From Granulicella rosea (GTDB lineage: Bacteria; Acidobacteriota; Terriglobia; Terriglobales; Acidobacteriaceae): a stretch of DNA of 64,000 nt. Position 1 is the stretch's first letter. Each line of letters begins with the position of its first letter. The stretch spans positions 496,001 through 560,000 of the forward strand of contig NZ_FZOU01000003.1 of NCBI RefSeq assembly GCF_900188085.1, given 5' to 3'. Both the position numbers and the translations under genes were made by a program. Below the pieces are notes generated by a model. It saw nothing but the letters and a program-made list of their open reading frames with translations. It made no database searches and was not told the origin of the DNA. Positions 36,332 through 44,941 of the stretch are shown here, one piece after another.

Positions 36332-36444
36332 ATTGTTTCCTACGTGGATTCTAAGCGGATGGTTCCGTCATGTGAATCTGAGGTTAAAGGAAGGCACTGT
36401 GTAAGACTGCCGACAACGGGAAAGTGTTTCTATCACGGAGAAAT

Positions 36445-39360
36445 CTATGGCGCGCCGACCGGGGTCGCGACCGCCACGGCGGGGAACTCCAGCCGGAAGG
36501 TCGTGCCGACGCCGACCTCGGAGTCGACCTGGATCTTGCCGCCGTGTTCCTGCAGGATGCCATAGGTGACGGCGAGGCCGAGGCCGGTGCCCTTGTGTTG
36601 GCCCGCCTGCGGGTTGGTTTTGGTGGTGAAGAACGGGTCGTAGATGCGGTGCAGGTGCTCGCGCTCGATGCCGGATCCGGAGTCCTGAATCAGGATGACG
36701 ACCTGCTTGTCCGTGCTTTCGGTGCGGATGGTGAGGGTTGCATTTTGCACGCCCTGCATGGCGTCCTTGGCGTTCAGCAGCAGGTTCAGCAGCACCTGCT
36801 GCAGCTTGCCCTGGTTGCCGTGGACGCGCGGAAGGTTCGGTTCGAGGTGCATGTCGACGCGAATCTGCGCGGTCTTGAGCTGGTGGTCGAGCAGGATGGC
36901 GGAGTCGTGCAGCAGCGGGTTCAGATCGATCGACGTGAACTCCGCGCCGCTGGTCCGCGAGAAGTTCAGCAGGCCGTTGACGATCTCGGACGCGCGGAAG
37001 GTCTGCTGGGTGATCTTTTCGAGCACCGGTGTCAGCCGGGTGTCGTCGCGCAACTGCTTGGTCAGCATCTGGGTGTAGCTGGAGATCACGGCCAGCGGGG
37101 TGTTGACCTCGTGCGCGACGCCGGCGGCGAGCAGGCCGATGGACGATAGCTTTTCCGATTGCGTGAGCTGCGTCTCGAGTTCGATGCGGTCTGTGATGTC
37201 GTCGACCAGAATGATGCGTCCGACGGTCTCGAAGGTCTTCGAGAGCAGCGGCGCGATGGCGATGTTGGCGATGCGGGTGTCGCCGGTAGGCAGGACAAGG
37301 CGGAATTTATAGAGGTTATGCGTGCCGGTGTTGCCTCCGTCGGAGTCGCGCCCGCAGGCCGCCTCGAAGCGCTGGACGAAGTCGGCGGGGAAGATCTCGG
37401 AGAGCGGCCGGCGCAGCACCTCGCCGCGCGAGCGCGCGTACATGACCTCCATCTGCGCGTTCCAGCTTTCGACCCGGTCGTCGAGGTCGACGGCGAAGAT
37501 GCCGATGTTGATCGACTCGACGATGTTCTCGTGGAAGTCCTTCAACTTCTCGAAGTCGGTGATCTTCTGCTCCAGGCGACGATAGAGCTGCGCGTTCTGG
37601 ATCGCGATGCCGATGTAGCCGGCGAGCGATTCGAGCAGCTCCATGTCCTCGCTCGAGAGGAAGTCTCCGTCGCCGGTGCGACCGAGACCGATGACCGCGA
37701 CCGTGCGGGCGCCGCGTCCGGCGCGGTTGGCGACCCGACAGGGAAGATAGTAGTTCAGATCGAGACGTCCGGCGCTCTGGCGCTGTGCCTCCGGCAGGCG
37801 CAGCACCTGCTGCGGGTTTTCGAGGAAGATGTGATTGTTCGCGCCGGGCTCGTCGAAGGCGAGGAAGCTGACGTCGAGCGTGTTCAGCTCGGGCGCTTCG
37901 AGGTTGGTGAGTCCGTGCGAGGCGGCGAGGCCGAAGTGCGGGCGGCGGCGGTAGCTGTCTTCGTCGGGCTCCGAGGCGAGGAAGACGGCGACGCGCGTGA
38001 CCAGCAGCGTCTGAGGCAGGCGCTCGACGATGGAGTCCAGCAGGGCGTCGAGGTCGGTCTGCGAGTTCAGCGAACGGCCGAAGTCGATCAGGGTCTCGCG
38101 GTAGTCGAAGCGCTTCTGGTCGAAGACGCGGTCGACGCGCGCCTGAATCATGCGCTTGAGCGGATCGAAGATGAGGCCAGTGGCGATGATCGCCGCCAGC
38201 AGACCCCAGACGCGCAGGTTGGGCAGGCGCGTATGGACCATCTCGGCGGTCACGGCGACGACCGAGAAGTAGATGCCGACCAGCGCCGCGGTCGCCAGCG
38301 TGTAGGTGACGCCGCGCTTGAAGATCAGGTCGACGTCCATCATGCGGTAGCGCACGATGGCCCAACTGAAGGTCAGAGGCAAAAAGACCAGCGAGAGGTG
38401 GGCGAGGTTTGCGAAGGTAGCCGGGATCGCCCAGTCGAAGAGAAACGGAACGACATAGAGCGTGGTGAAGGGCACGATCGCGACCAGCGTGCCGCGGCTC
38501 AGCCACTTCAACTGCTGACGCTGCAGCGGGAACTCCGACCGCGAGGCGCGGATGAAGAAGAGCGCGCCGGCGCAGATGTAGTACGCGGCCATGTAGCCGT
38601 AGGCGATCTTGTCCAGCCGGTGCTTGAGCGTCTCGGTCGCCGACCAGCGCAGGATCGCCATCACCTGAAGGCCGACGAGGTAGAGCCCGGGAAGGTAGAG
38701 CAGCACGCCAAGGACGCGGTTGCGTGTGCGGACAGGTTCGCCCGAGTCCGTGAAGCCCACCGCGAAGTGCAGGAAGAGCGCCGGCTGCAGCAGGAACGCG
38801 ACGATGTTCGACCAGTAGATGATCCAGTCGAAGGTGTCGAACTCGCCCGTGAACTTGAAGGCGTAGAGTACGAACGACGCCAGGCAGAAGACGTAGAAGT
38901 GAGTCGACTTCGGCGCCGTCCAGCGTCGGAAGAGAACATAGAGACCGATGCAGAGGTAGACGGCTGCGATGAGCCGCAGACCCTGGTTGATGCTGCGGTC
39001 GGTCGGCTCGAGGATCACCGGGATGTCGAGCCGGACAGAGAGCCGGGCGATGCTGTAGGTCGCGTGCGACCAGGAGCCGGAGCGGAACATCTCGCGCGTC
39101 AGCGAGGCGAGCCGGGGGGTGTCATGGTCGTTGATGGCGAGCAGGGTGTCGCCCTTGCGGATGCCGGCGCGCTGGCCGGGCGAATCCTGCGGGACCTGCG
39201 CGGCGCTCAGACCGCCAGGGCCCTCCACCCAGCGGATGCCGTCGGTGGGAACCTCGTAGCCGCTCTCGTGCGAGAAATTAAGACCCGCGAGAACGCACGC
39301 CGCAAGCGTCACTGCTGCCAGGACGATCGCGAGGATGCGCGTTTGGGGAGCGTTATTCAT
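36445..39360 (-). CDS. hybrid-domain sensor histidine kinase with PDZ, GAF and PAS modules
   Basis: A 971-residue membrane kinase. After a first helix (about 9-27) comes a PDZ-like periplasmic segment (about 40-115: S-P-G-Q-R-A-G-I-R-K-G-D-T-L-L-A-I-N), then about seven to eight membrane helices (about 127-400), a GAF-like domain (about 430-600), a PAS domain (about 615-730), the HisKA phospho-site H750 in G-V-A-H-E-V-N-T-P-L, and the ATPase domain (N-box N-L-L-L-N-A-K-D, G-box G-T-G-L-G-L-A). It likely phosphorylates the NtrC-type regulator encoded next. The signal is unknown; the PDZ region suggests it senses a periplasmic peptide or protein end. Confidence 0.93.
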   Translation of the reverse strand: MNNAPQTRILAIVLAAVTLAACVLAGLNFSHESGYEVPTDGIRWVEGPGGLSAAQVPQDSPGQRAGIRKGDTLLAINDHDTPRLASLTREMFRSGSWSHATYSIARLSVRLDIPVILEPTDRSINQGLRLIAAVYLCIGLYVLFRRWTAPKSTHFYVFCLASFVLYAFKFTGEFDTFDWIIYWSNIVAFLLQPALFLHFAVGFTDSGEPVRTRNRVLGVLLYLPGLYLVGLQVMAILRWSATETLKHRLDKIAYGYMAAYYICAGALFFIRASRSEFPLQRQQLKWLSRGTLVAIVPFTTLYVVPFLFDWAIPATFANLAHLSLVFLPLTFSWAIVRYRMMDVDLIFKRGVTYTLATAALVGIYFSVVAVTAEMVHTRLPNLRVWGLLAAIIATGLIFDPLKRMIQARVDRVFDQKRFDYRETLIDFGRSLNSQTDLDALLDSIVERLPQTLLVTRVAVFLASEPDEDSYRRRPHFGLAASHGLTNLEAPELNTLDVSFLAFDEPGANNHIFLENPQQVLRLPEAQRQSAGRLDLNYYLPCRVANRAGRGARTVAVIGLGRTGDGDFLSSEDMELLESLAGYIGIAIQNAQLYRRLEQKITDFEKLKDFHENIVESINIGIFAVDLDDRVESWNAQMEVMYARSRGEVLRRPLSEIFPADFVQRFEAACGRDSDGGNTGTHNLYKFRLVLPTGDTRIANIAIAPLLSKTFETVGRIILVDDITDRIELETQLTQSEKLSSIGLLAAGVAHEVNTPLAVISSYTQMLTKQLRDDTRLTPVLEKITQQTFRASEIVNGLLNFSRTSGAEFTSIDLNPLLHDSAILLDHQLKTAQIRVDMHLEPNLPRVHGNQGKLQQVLLNLLLNAKDAMQGVQNATLTIRTESTDKQVVILIQDSGSGIEREHLHRIYDPFFTTKTNPQAGQHKGTGLGLAVTYGILQEHGGKIQVDSEVGVGTTFRLEFPAVAVATPVGAP

Positions 39361-39590
39361 TGCGGGCCGTTGACTACATAGAGCACGTAAGGGTCCAAAA
39401 AATATTGCACCGAGAATCGTGAAAGGTACGGGGGCCTGATGTTCCGTCTACTGACCATCATAATCTTTTGTTGTGGAGGAGATTTGTGCATTCCCAACAT
39501 GAAACATGCATGTAATGGCTTATCCGATTTGGTTCCATGCGGGCCATGCACAACTTGACCGTTTGGCCTCTGTGTTGTGAACTATTAAGT

Positions 39591-40844
39591 ATGTTGATTC
39601 AAGGTAGTCAGGCAGCGTCCGAGGTACTGGAGCGCGACAGGCAGCGCCTTCTTCCGGTGTATGCACGGTTCCCCGTCGTGATGGAGCGCGGCGAGGGTGT
39701 TTTTCTTTTTGACATAGATGGCAACCGTTATCTGGATATGATGGCCGGCCTGGGGGTGAACGCGGTGGGTCACGCGCACCCCCGGATGGTGGCCGCGATG
39801 GTCGATCAGGCCTCGAAGATGGTGCATCTTTCGCCGCAGTATCACAATTCGAACCCCGGCCTGCTGGCGGAGCGGCTCTGCGAGCTGTCGGGCATGGCGG
39901 GCGCCTTCTTCTCGACGGGTGGGTCGGAGGCGGTGGAGGGTGCGTTGAAGCTGGCGCGTACCCACGGGCGCCAGATTGGCGGGCGGGAGAAGCACGGCAT
40001 CGTCGCGCTCAAGGGCTCGTATCACGGCCGCACCTTCGGCTCCATGTCAGTGACCGGGCAGGAGAAGTACAGCGCGGACTTTGGTCCCGGCATCCCGGGC
40101 ATCGAGTTTGTGGAGCGCGACAATATCGAGCAACTGCGCGCTGCCGTGAATGCGAAGACCTGCGCGATCCTGATGGAACCGGTGCTTGGCGAGGGCGGCG
40201 TGCACGTGTGCAGCCCGGCGTTTCTGGCCGAGGCGCGGCGTCTGGCCGACCAGCATCGCGCGCTGCTGATCTTCGACGAGATCCAGAGCGGTCTGGGCCG
40301 TACGGGCCGCTGGTTCGCCTTCCAGGCGAGCGGCGTGCGTCCGGATGTGCTGATCCTGGGCAAGCCGCTGGGCGGTGGCCTGCCGTTGAGCGCGCTGCTG
40401 GTGACGGATGAACTTTTTCATTCTTTTGGACTTGCCAAGCATGGCAGCACGCTGGGTGGCAGCCCGTTCGCCTGCCGGCTGGGGCTCGAATTCCTCGCGA
40501 TCATGGAGAAAGAGAAGCTGCTCGACCGGGTGAAGGCAACCGGCGCGCATCTGTCAGCGCGGCTGGCGCACCTGGTGGAGGAGTTCGAGGTATGCGTGGA
40601 GGCGCGCGGCGACGGTCTGCTGCAGGGGTTGGAGCTGACGATTCCGGCGCGCCCGATCGCCGAGGCGGCGCTCGAGCAGGGTGTGATGCTGAACGTCGTG
40701 CAGGGCAATGTCGTGCGTTTTCTGTGTCCGCTGATCACGGAGCCGGAGCATATCGATAAGGCGCTGGACGTGCTGCACGATCTGCTGGAGGCTCGCTCGG
40801 AGCGCAGACAACCTGTTTCGCAGCTTCTGGCGGCTTCGGTTTAA
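39591..40844 (+). CDS. class III aminotransferase, acetylornithine/ornithine-type (ArgD-like)
   Basis: A 417-residue PLP enzyme. Seen: the opening G-V-F-L-F-D-I-D-G-N-R-Y-L-D-M-M-A-G-L-G-V-N-A-V-G-H, the PLP phosphate site F-F-S-T-G-G-S-E-A-V-E, the Asp that holds the PLP ring in L-L-I-F-D-E-I-Q-S-G-L-G-R-T-G, and the Schiff-base Lys in L-I-L-G-K-P-L-G-G-G. ArgD, RocD and GabT share these features, so the amino donor is not fixed. The ATG at 39591 matches the family start; an upstream ATG at 39537 only adds an unlikely extension. The 230 bases before it show no gene. Confidence 0.88.
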   Translation: MLIQGSQAASEVLERDRQRLLPVYARFPVVMERGEGVFLFDIDGNRYLDMMAGLGVNAVGHAHPRMVAAMVDQASKMVHLSPQYHNSNPGLLAERLCELSGMAGAFFSTGGSEAVEGALKLARTHGRQIGGREKHGIVALKGSYHGRTFGSMSVTGQEKYSADFGPGIPGIEFVERDNIEQLRAAVNAKTCAILMEPVLGEGGVHVCSPAFLAEARRLADQHRALLIFDEIQSGLGRTGRWFAFQASGVRPDVLILGKPLGGGLPLSALLVTDELFHSFGLAKHGSTLGGSPFACRLGLEFLAIMEKEKLLDRVKATGAHLSARLAHLVEEFEVCVEARGDGLLQGLELTIPARPIAEAALEQGVMLNVVQGNVVRFLCPLITEPEHIDKALDVLHDLLEARSERRQPVSQLLAASV

Positions 40845-40858
40845 ATTTTTCTGTGGAA

Positions 40859-40908
40859 AAAATCCCTTCATTCGGCGCGCGGTTCGTGTGCGGAATGAGG
40901 GGATTTTT
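40859..40908 (+). terminator. terminator after the aminotransferase gene
   Basis: AAAATCCCTTCATTC (40859-40873) pairs with GAATGAGGGGATTTT (40893-40907), with one G-T pair, around a 19-base loop and ends in five T residues. Confidence 0.88.
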
Positions 40909-40958
40909 GCTTGAAGATTGCGCCACAAAATCCATTCACATTCCTGTAACATTAAGGT

Positions 40959-41876
40959 ATGTCGATGGGGGCCAGGATCGAGCGGAGAGTGAAGGAGCTG
41001 TGCGTCGTCGTGGACGGCGTGCGGTTGAACTACCTGCGTTCCGGCTCTGGACCGGCGCTGGTTCTGCTGCATGGGTTGGTGGGTTCGGCTCGTAATTGGC
41101 AACAGAATATCGAGTCGTTGTCGCGCGAGGCGACCGTCTATGCGCTGGACCTGCCGAATATGGGTGAGTCCGAGCGGGTGCTGGGGCTGGACGCCAGCCA
41201 GGCGGCGACGGCGGACTACGTGGCAAAGTGGATGGACGCGGTCGGGCTGGCGGATGCCGATGTCTGCGGGCACTCGCACGGCGGGGCGGTTTCGCTGATG
41301 CTGGCGTCGCGGCATCCGGAGAAGGTGCGGCGTTTGGTGCTGTTTGCCCCGGCGAATCCGTTCTGCGACTCGGGCCGGCATCTGATCCGGTTTTACCGCT
41401 CGGCGATGGGTTCGCGCCTGGCGCGAATGATTCCGCATCTTCCTCGCTTCGTTCACCATACGGCCCTGGGGCGGATGTACGGCGATCCGGGCCGCGTGCG
41501 TGCGGGTGCGCTCGAGGCCTATACGCGGAATCTGAATCGCGGCTCGCTCGAGCATGTGCTGCAGATTGTGCGTCGCTGGGGTGTGGACATGAAGGCTCTG
41601 CACGAGTCGCTTGCGCGCCAGATCGATGTCCCGGTGCTGCTGGTGTGGGGCGACGCGGATCGCGCGGTGAGCTTTGCGTCGAGCGCGAAGCTGCGGGAGT
41701 TTCTGCCGCAGTCGAGCCTGTTCGTACTGCCGGGTGTCGGGCATCTTCCGTTTGAGGAGATGCCGGAGGTGTCGAACCGTGCGGTGCGGGAGTGGCTGAG
41801 GACGGGCGAGATTTTGGCCGCGCGTGCAACGTCGACAGAATCTGTCGCGTGGGATCGGGAAGCGGTTCGAGCCTAA
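40959..41876 (+). CDS. alpha/beta hydrolase
   Basis: A 305-residue enzyme. It shows the fold opening L-V-L-L-H-G-L-V-G-S-A (oxyanion region), the nucleophile elbow G-H-S-H-G-G (Ser about 107), an Asp in L-L-V-W-G-D-A-D-R-A-V and the catalytic His in L-P-G-V-G-H-L-P-F-E-E-M-P. All three catalytic residues are in the expected order, so it should be active as an esterase, lipase or C-C hydrolase. Substrate unknown. A TAACAT box starts 12 nt before the ATG, again fitting a leaderless transcript. It converges with the next gene. Confidence 0.88.
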   Translation: MSMGARIERRVKELCVVVDGVRLNYLRSGSGPALVLLHGLVGSARNWQQNIESLSREATVYALDLPNMGESERVLGLDASQAATADYVAKWMDAVGLADADVCGHSHGGAVSLMLASRHPEKVRRLVLFAPANPFCDSGRHLIRFYRSAMGSRLARMIPHLPRFVHHTALGRMYGDPGRVRAGALEAYTRNLNRGSLEHVLQIVRRWGVDMKALHESLARQIDVPVLLVWGDADRAVSFASSAKLREFLPQSSLFVLPGVGHLPFEEMPEVSNRAVREWLRTGEILAARATSTESVAWDREAVRA

Positions 41877-41889
41877 GCGTCACTCTCAC

Positions 41890-42288
41890 TCAGAGATTGT
41901 GGCTGGCCTCGAACTCTCGGACAAACAGGATGAGTTCATCTCGCGCAACGCGCCGTATGTTGTCTGAAAAACCTTCGATATAAGCCTGCTCGTTGAGCAT
42001 GCCAAGCGCGCTGAGTTCGACAGGGTAGTCGGATTCAATCCAAATTTTTTCCAGAAACGGAAGCTCCAGAAGTGGATCTTTTCGGCAATCCAGTATCTCT
42101 CGCGCCTTGTCATATGCGACACGGTACGAGGCTTCGGCCGCGGTGAGCAGGCGCATTCCGGTCTCTTCCATGAACTTCGGAAGGATGGCATCCGTTTCGA
42201 ATCCAGTCGGGTTCTCGAATGCAGCCATGCGCCGGATAGTCGGGCCATCAAGATCTGCTTCGAGTGCCTGCCACGCGATGGGCGGCAT
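41890..42288 (-). CDS. uncharacterised protein
   Basis: A 132-residue soluble protein rich in acidic residues and helices (FMEETGMRLLTAAEASYRVAYDKAREI; DELILFVREFEAS). No family recognised. The frame stays open upstream to 42435, but that part (T-P-E-G-N-L-L-F, and A-L-A-Q-D-D-P-P-W-E) is encoded by a hairpin repeat and a GCTCAGGATGA-like stretch, so I prefer the ATG at 42288. It is convergent with the hydrolase gene and only 13 bases away from it. Confidence 0.55.
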   Translation of the reverse strand: MPPIAWQALEADLDGPTIRRMAAFENPTGFETDAILPKFMEETGMRLLTAAEASYRVAYDKAREILDCRKDPLLELPFLEKIWIESDYPVELSALGMLNEQAYIEGFSDNIRRVARDELILFVREFEASHNL

Positions 42289-42389
42289 CTCCCATGGGGG
42301 ATCATCCTGAGCGAGAGCCTCGCTTCCGTACTGCGGGGATCGAACTTCATGCGCTGACCCTCCGCGCTCCCCGTCCCTCAGAGCGAAAA

Positions 42390-42415
42390 GTAGATTTCCT
42401 TCGGGAGTGACAAGC
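42390..42415. repeat. dispersed hairpin repeat, diverged copy
   Basis: GTAGATTTCCTTCGGGAGTG followed by ACAAGC. The stem still pairs with one G-T, in the gap between two minus-strand genes. Confidence 0.7.
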
Positions 42416-42444
42416 AAAAAGAAGGTGACCGGCAAAACACGCGA

Positions 42445-43134
42445 CTACTTCGGCTCGACGAGGCCGTATGTCTCCTGGAGCCAGCCGCGCAGGGCCGTTT
42501 GCATCTGGTCGAGTTTGGGTGTGGGGGAGCCTGGAATTCCCTGGAAGAAGTGCTCGGACTCCGCGATCCAGACGAGTCTCTTCGGTTCGGTGGCGGAGGC
42601 GAAGACCTGCTCCATCACGTCGCGTGGGCAGAACTGGTCGTGGTCGCCGCTGAGGAAGAGCTTCGGCTGGGCGCAGCCGGGGAGGAAGTCGTACGTGTAG
42701 CTGCGTCCCGCCGCCTGCACGGGCAGACCCAGGCCTACGAGGCCTTTCACGCGGTGGTCGCCGCAGCAGGCGCGCATGCCGATGTTCGAACCGAAGGAGA
42801 ATCCCGCAAACAGGATTGGCAGGCCGAGCGTGTCTTCGAGCCAGTCGAGCGCCGCGCGGGTATCGTCGACCTCGCCGCGGCCCTCGTCGTGCGAGCCCTC
42901 GCTCAGGCCGGTTCCGCGAAAGTTGAAGCGGAGCACGGGCAGGCCGAAGTGCGAAAAGGCTTTCATCGTGTGGTAGACGACCTTGTTGTGCATGGTGCCG
43001 CCGCTGGGCGGATGCGGATGGCAGACGAGAGCGGCGAAGGGCGCGTCGTCGAGGCCGGTATTGAGCACGGCTTCGAGCCGGCCGGCGGGTCCGTGGAGGT
43101 TGTCGACGGTCTTGACGTGCGATTGAAAACTCAT
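42445..43134 (-). CDS. alpha/beta hydrolase (dienelactone hydrolase-like)
   Basis: A 229-residue hydrolase. Seen: A-A-L-V-C-H-P-H-P (fold opening), L-R-F-N-F-R-G-T-G-L-S-E-G-S-H, the nucleophile elbow A-G-F-S-F-G-S-N (Ser about 114) and the late segment F-L-S-G-D-H-D-Q-F-C with an Asp; a His is in E-S-E-H-F-F-Q-G. These form a complete triad. This small group is often annotated as a CocE/NonD-type or carboxymethylenebutenolidase-like hydrolase; the substrate is unknown. Confidence 0.85.
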   Translation of the reverse strand: MSFQSHVKTVDNLHGPAGRLEAVLNTGLDDAPFAALVCHPHPPSGGTMHNKVVYHTMKAFSHFGLPVLRFNFRGTGLSEGSHDEGRGEVDDTRAALDWLEDTLGLPILFAGFSFGSNIGMRACCGDHRVKGLVGLGLPVQAAGRSYTYDFLPGCAQPKLFLSGDHDQFCPRDVMEQVFASATEPKRLVWIAESEHFFQGIPGSPTPKLDQMQTALRGWLQETYGLVEPK

Positions 43135-43230
43135 GCCCTTAGTCTAAGGGCTGAGGGCTCCTGTCTAAATAGAAGGACGTTCTCGAAATGTTGACGGAGC
43201 AACGGGTATGCTGGAGACTCGGAGGACTTG

Positions 43231-44265
43231 ATGGCAATCGACCCGATTGAGTTGACGCGGCGGCTGGTGAACATTCAATCGACTACCTACCACGAGGGCG
43301 CTGCGGGCGTCTTTCTGCACGAGTTTCTCGAAGCCGAGGGCTACGAGGTGGAGCGCATGCCGGTGCCGCAGCCGCGTGAAGGGACACCTGGAGCGGGCGA
43401 CGGCGAACGCTTCAACGTGTATGCCTGCACGCATGGCGTGACGCCGGATGTGGTGCTTTCGACCCACATGGATACGGTTCCGCCCTACTTCGGCTGCACG
43501 GAAGACGACGACTATCTCTACGGACGCGGCACGTGCGACGCGAAGGGCATCATCGCGGCGCAGATTGCCGCCGCCGAGCGGCTGCGCGAAGCGGGCGTAA
43601 AGGTAGCGCTGCTGTTCGTGGTCGGTGAAGAGCGGGATTCAGCCGGGGCGGCGGTGGCGAACCTGAACCCGAAGGGCTCGCGCTTTCTGATCAACGGCGA
43701 GCCGACGGATAACCGGCTGGCCCTGGCTTCCAAAGGCGCGCTGCGGGTGGAGATGTACGCCAAGGGCCGGATGGCGCACTCGGCGTATCCGGAGCTCGGC
43801 GAGTCCGCGATCGACAAGCTGATCGGCGCGTTGCACGATGTGATGGCTCTGCCGCTGCCGGTGGAACCGGAGATCGGCGAGTCGACCTTGAACGTCGGGC
43901 TGATTGGTGGCGGACGCGCGCCGAACGTGATCGCCGACGCGGCGGAGGCGCATCTGTTGATCCGTCTGGTGGGACCTTCGGAGGAGACGAAGGCGGCGAT
44001 CCTTGCGGCGGTCGGAGATCGGGCTGACGTGGACTTCTCGCTGGAACTGCCGTTTGTGCGTATGCGCAAGGTCGGCAATCTGCCGACGATGGTGGCCAAG
44101 TTTACGACAGATATTCCGAAGCTCACGGCGTGGGGCGAGCCGTTCCTGTTGGGACCGGGGTCGATCCACGTGGCGCACACGCCGGCGGAGAAGATCTCGA
44201 AGAAGGAGCTACTGGAGTGCGTGGAGCTGTACGTGAATCTGGCGACGGAGCTGGTCGCCGAGTGA
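43231..44265 (+). CDS. M20-family peptidase/deacylase (DapE/ArgE-like)
   Basis: A 344-residue zinc metallohydrolase. The first metal His-Asp pair is in V-L-S-T-H-M-D-T-V-P-P, the second Asp in G-R-G-T-C-D-A-K-G, the catalytic Glu in V-V-G-E-E-R-D-S-A-G, and the dimerisation domain follows (about 165-275). It could be acetylornithine deacetylase or succinyl-diaminopimelate desuccinylase; substrate choice cannot be fixed here. GGAGG stands before the ATG at 43231, and a TTG one codon earlier is less likely. The stop overlaps the next start (GTGA). Confidence 0.88.
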   Translation: MAIDPIELTRRLVNIQSTTYHEGAAGVFLHEFLEAEGYEVERMPVPQPREGTPGAGDGERFNVYACTHGVTPDVVLSTHMDTVPPYFGCTEDDDYLYGRGTCDAKGIIAAQIAAAERLREAGVKVALLFVVGEERDSAGAAVANLNPKGSRFLINGEPTDNRLALASKGALRVEMYAKGRMAHSAYPELGESAIDKLIGALHDVMALPLPVEPEIGESTLNVGLIGGGRAPNVIADAAEAHLLIRLVGPSEETKAAILAAVGDRADVDFSLELPFVRMRKVGNLPTMVAKFTTDIPKLTAWGEPFLLGPGSIHVAHTPAEKISKKELLECVELYVNLATELVAE

Positions 44266-44858
44266 AGCGCCTGCTGCTGTTCGCATTCGTGTTGCTGGCC
44301 GGCGCTTCGTATGTCAGCTACACGACCGTACCGACGCGAAATACGGACGCGACGCACTTCGACACGATCATCGTGCTGGGTGTGCCGGCGAACAAGGACG
44401 GATCGGCCTCGCCGGGAGAGATGGCGCGCGTCGACGAGGCGGTGCGTGAGTTCCATGCAGGGCGCGCCGGTCACATCATCCTGAGCGGCGGCGCGGCGTG
44501 GACACCTGTGCCGGAGGGCCCGGTGATGGCGAAGGCCGCGGTTGCCGCCGGCGTTCCGGTCGAGGATGTGCTGATCGAAGATCGCAGCATGAACACGGTC
44601 CAGAATGTGTATTACAGCCACGAGATCATGCAGCAGCACGGCTGGACCTCTGCCGAGGTCATCAGCGAGGCCAGCCACCTGCCGCGCGCGGCGCTCATTC
44701 TGGAGCGCTATGGCTTCCAGTGGCGGACGCATCCGTGCGGCTGGCCGTCGAATAAGTCGGTCCTCGGCAGGGCAGGCTGGTATACCTATGAGGCGCTGCG
44801 CGTGGCGGGGATTCGCTGGTTCGGGTTTCGGCCGAACTCGTATCTGCCGTCTCGATAG
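44262..44858 (+). CDS. YdcF/SanA-like DUF218 protein with membrane anchor
   Basis: A 198-residue protein that starts with GTG at 44262, overlapping the peptidase stop. An N-terminal membrane helix (LLLFAFVLLAGASYVSY) is followed by the DUF218 domain: D-T-I-I-V-L-G-V-P, I-I-L-S-G-G, E-D-R-S-M-N-T-V-Q-N-V, and E-A-S-H-L-P-R-A-A. Family members such as ElyC and SanA affect cell-envelope integrity in E. coli. Translational coupling to the peptidase suggests coordinated expression. Confidence 0.85.
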   Translation: MKRLLLFAFVLLAGASYVSYTTVPTRNTDATHFDTIIVLGVPANKDGSASPGEMARVDEAVREFHAGRAGHIILSGGAAWTPVPEGPVMAKAAVAAGVPVEDVLIEDRSMNTVQNVYYSHEIMQQHGWTSAEVISEASHLPRAALILERYGFQWRTHPCGWPSNKSVLGRAGWYTYEALRVAGIRWFGFRPNSYLPSR

Positions 44859-44941
44859 AGCTCCCGGCGGACCTGCTTTGCGAGTTTCGTACTCCTTTTC
44901 AACATATGTTTCCGCACAGGCTGCGGGCTTAAACTCTAAAG

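Noticed and set aside
37159..39381. A 740-codon plus-strand frame opposite the histidine kinase
   Set aside because: Antisense shadow with low-complexity Glu/Arg/Val composition; the kinase on the other strand has complete domains.
41886..42350. An overlapping 154-codon minus-strand frame next to the uncharacterised protein at 41890-42288
   Set aside because: Arg/Ser/Pro-rich composition of a shifted frame; the other frame has a more protein-like sequence.
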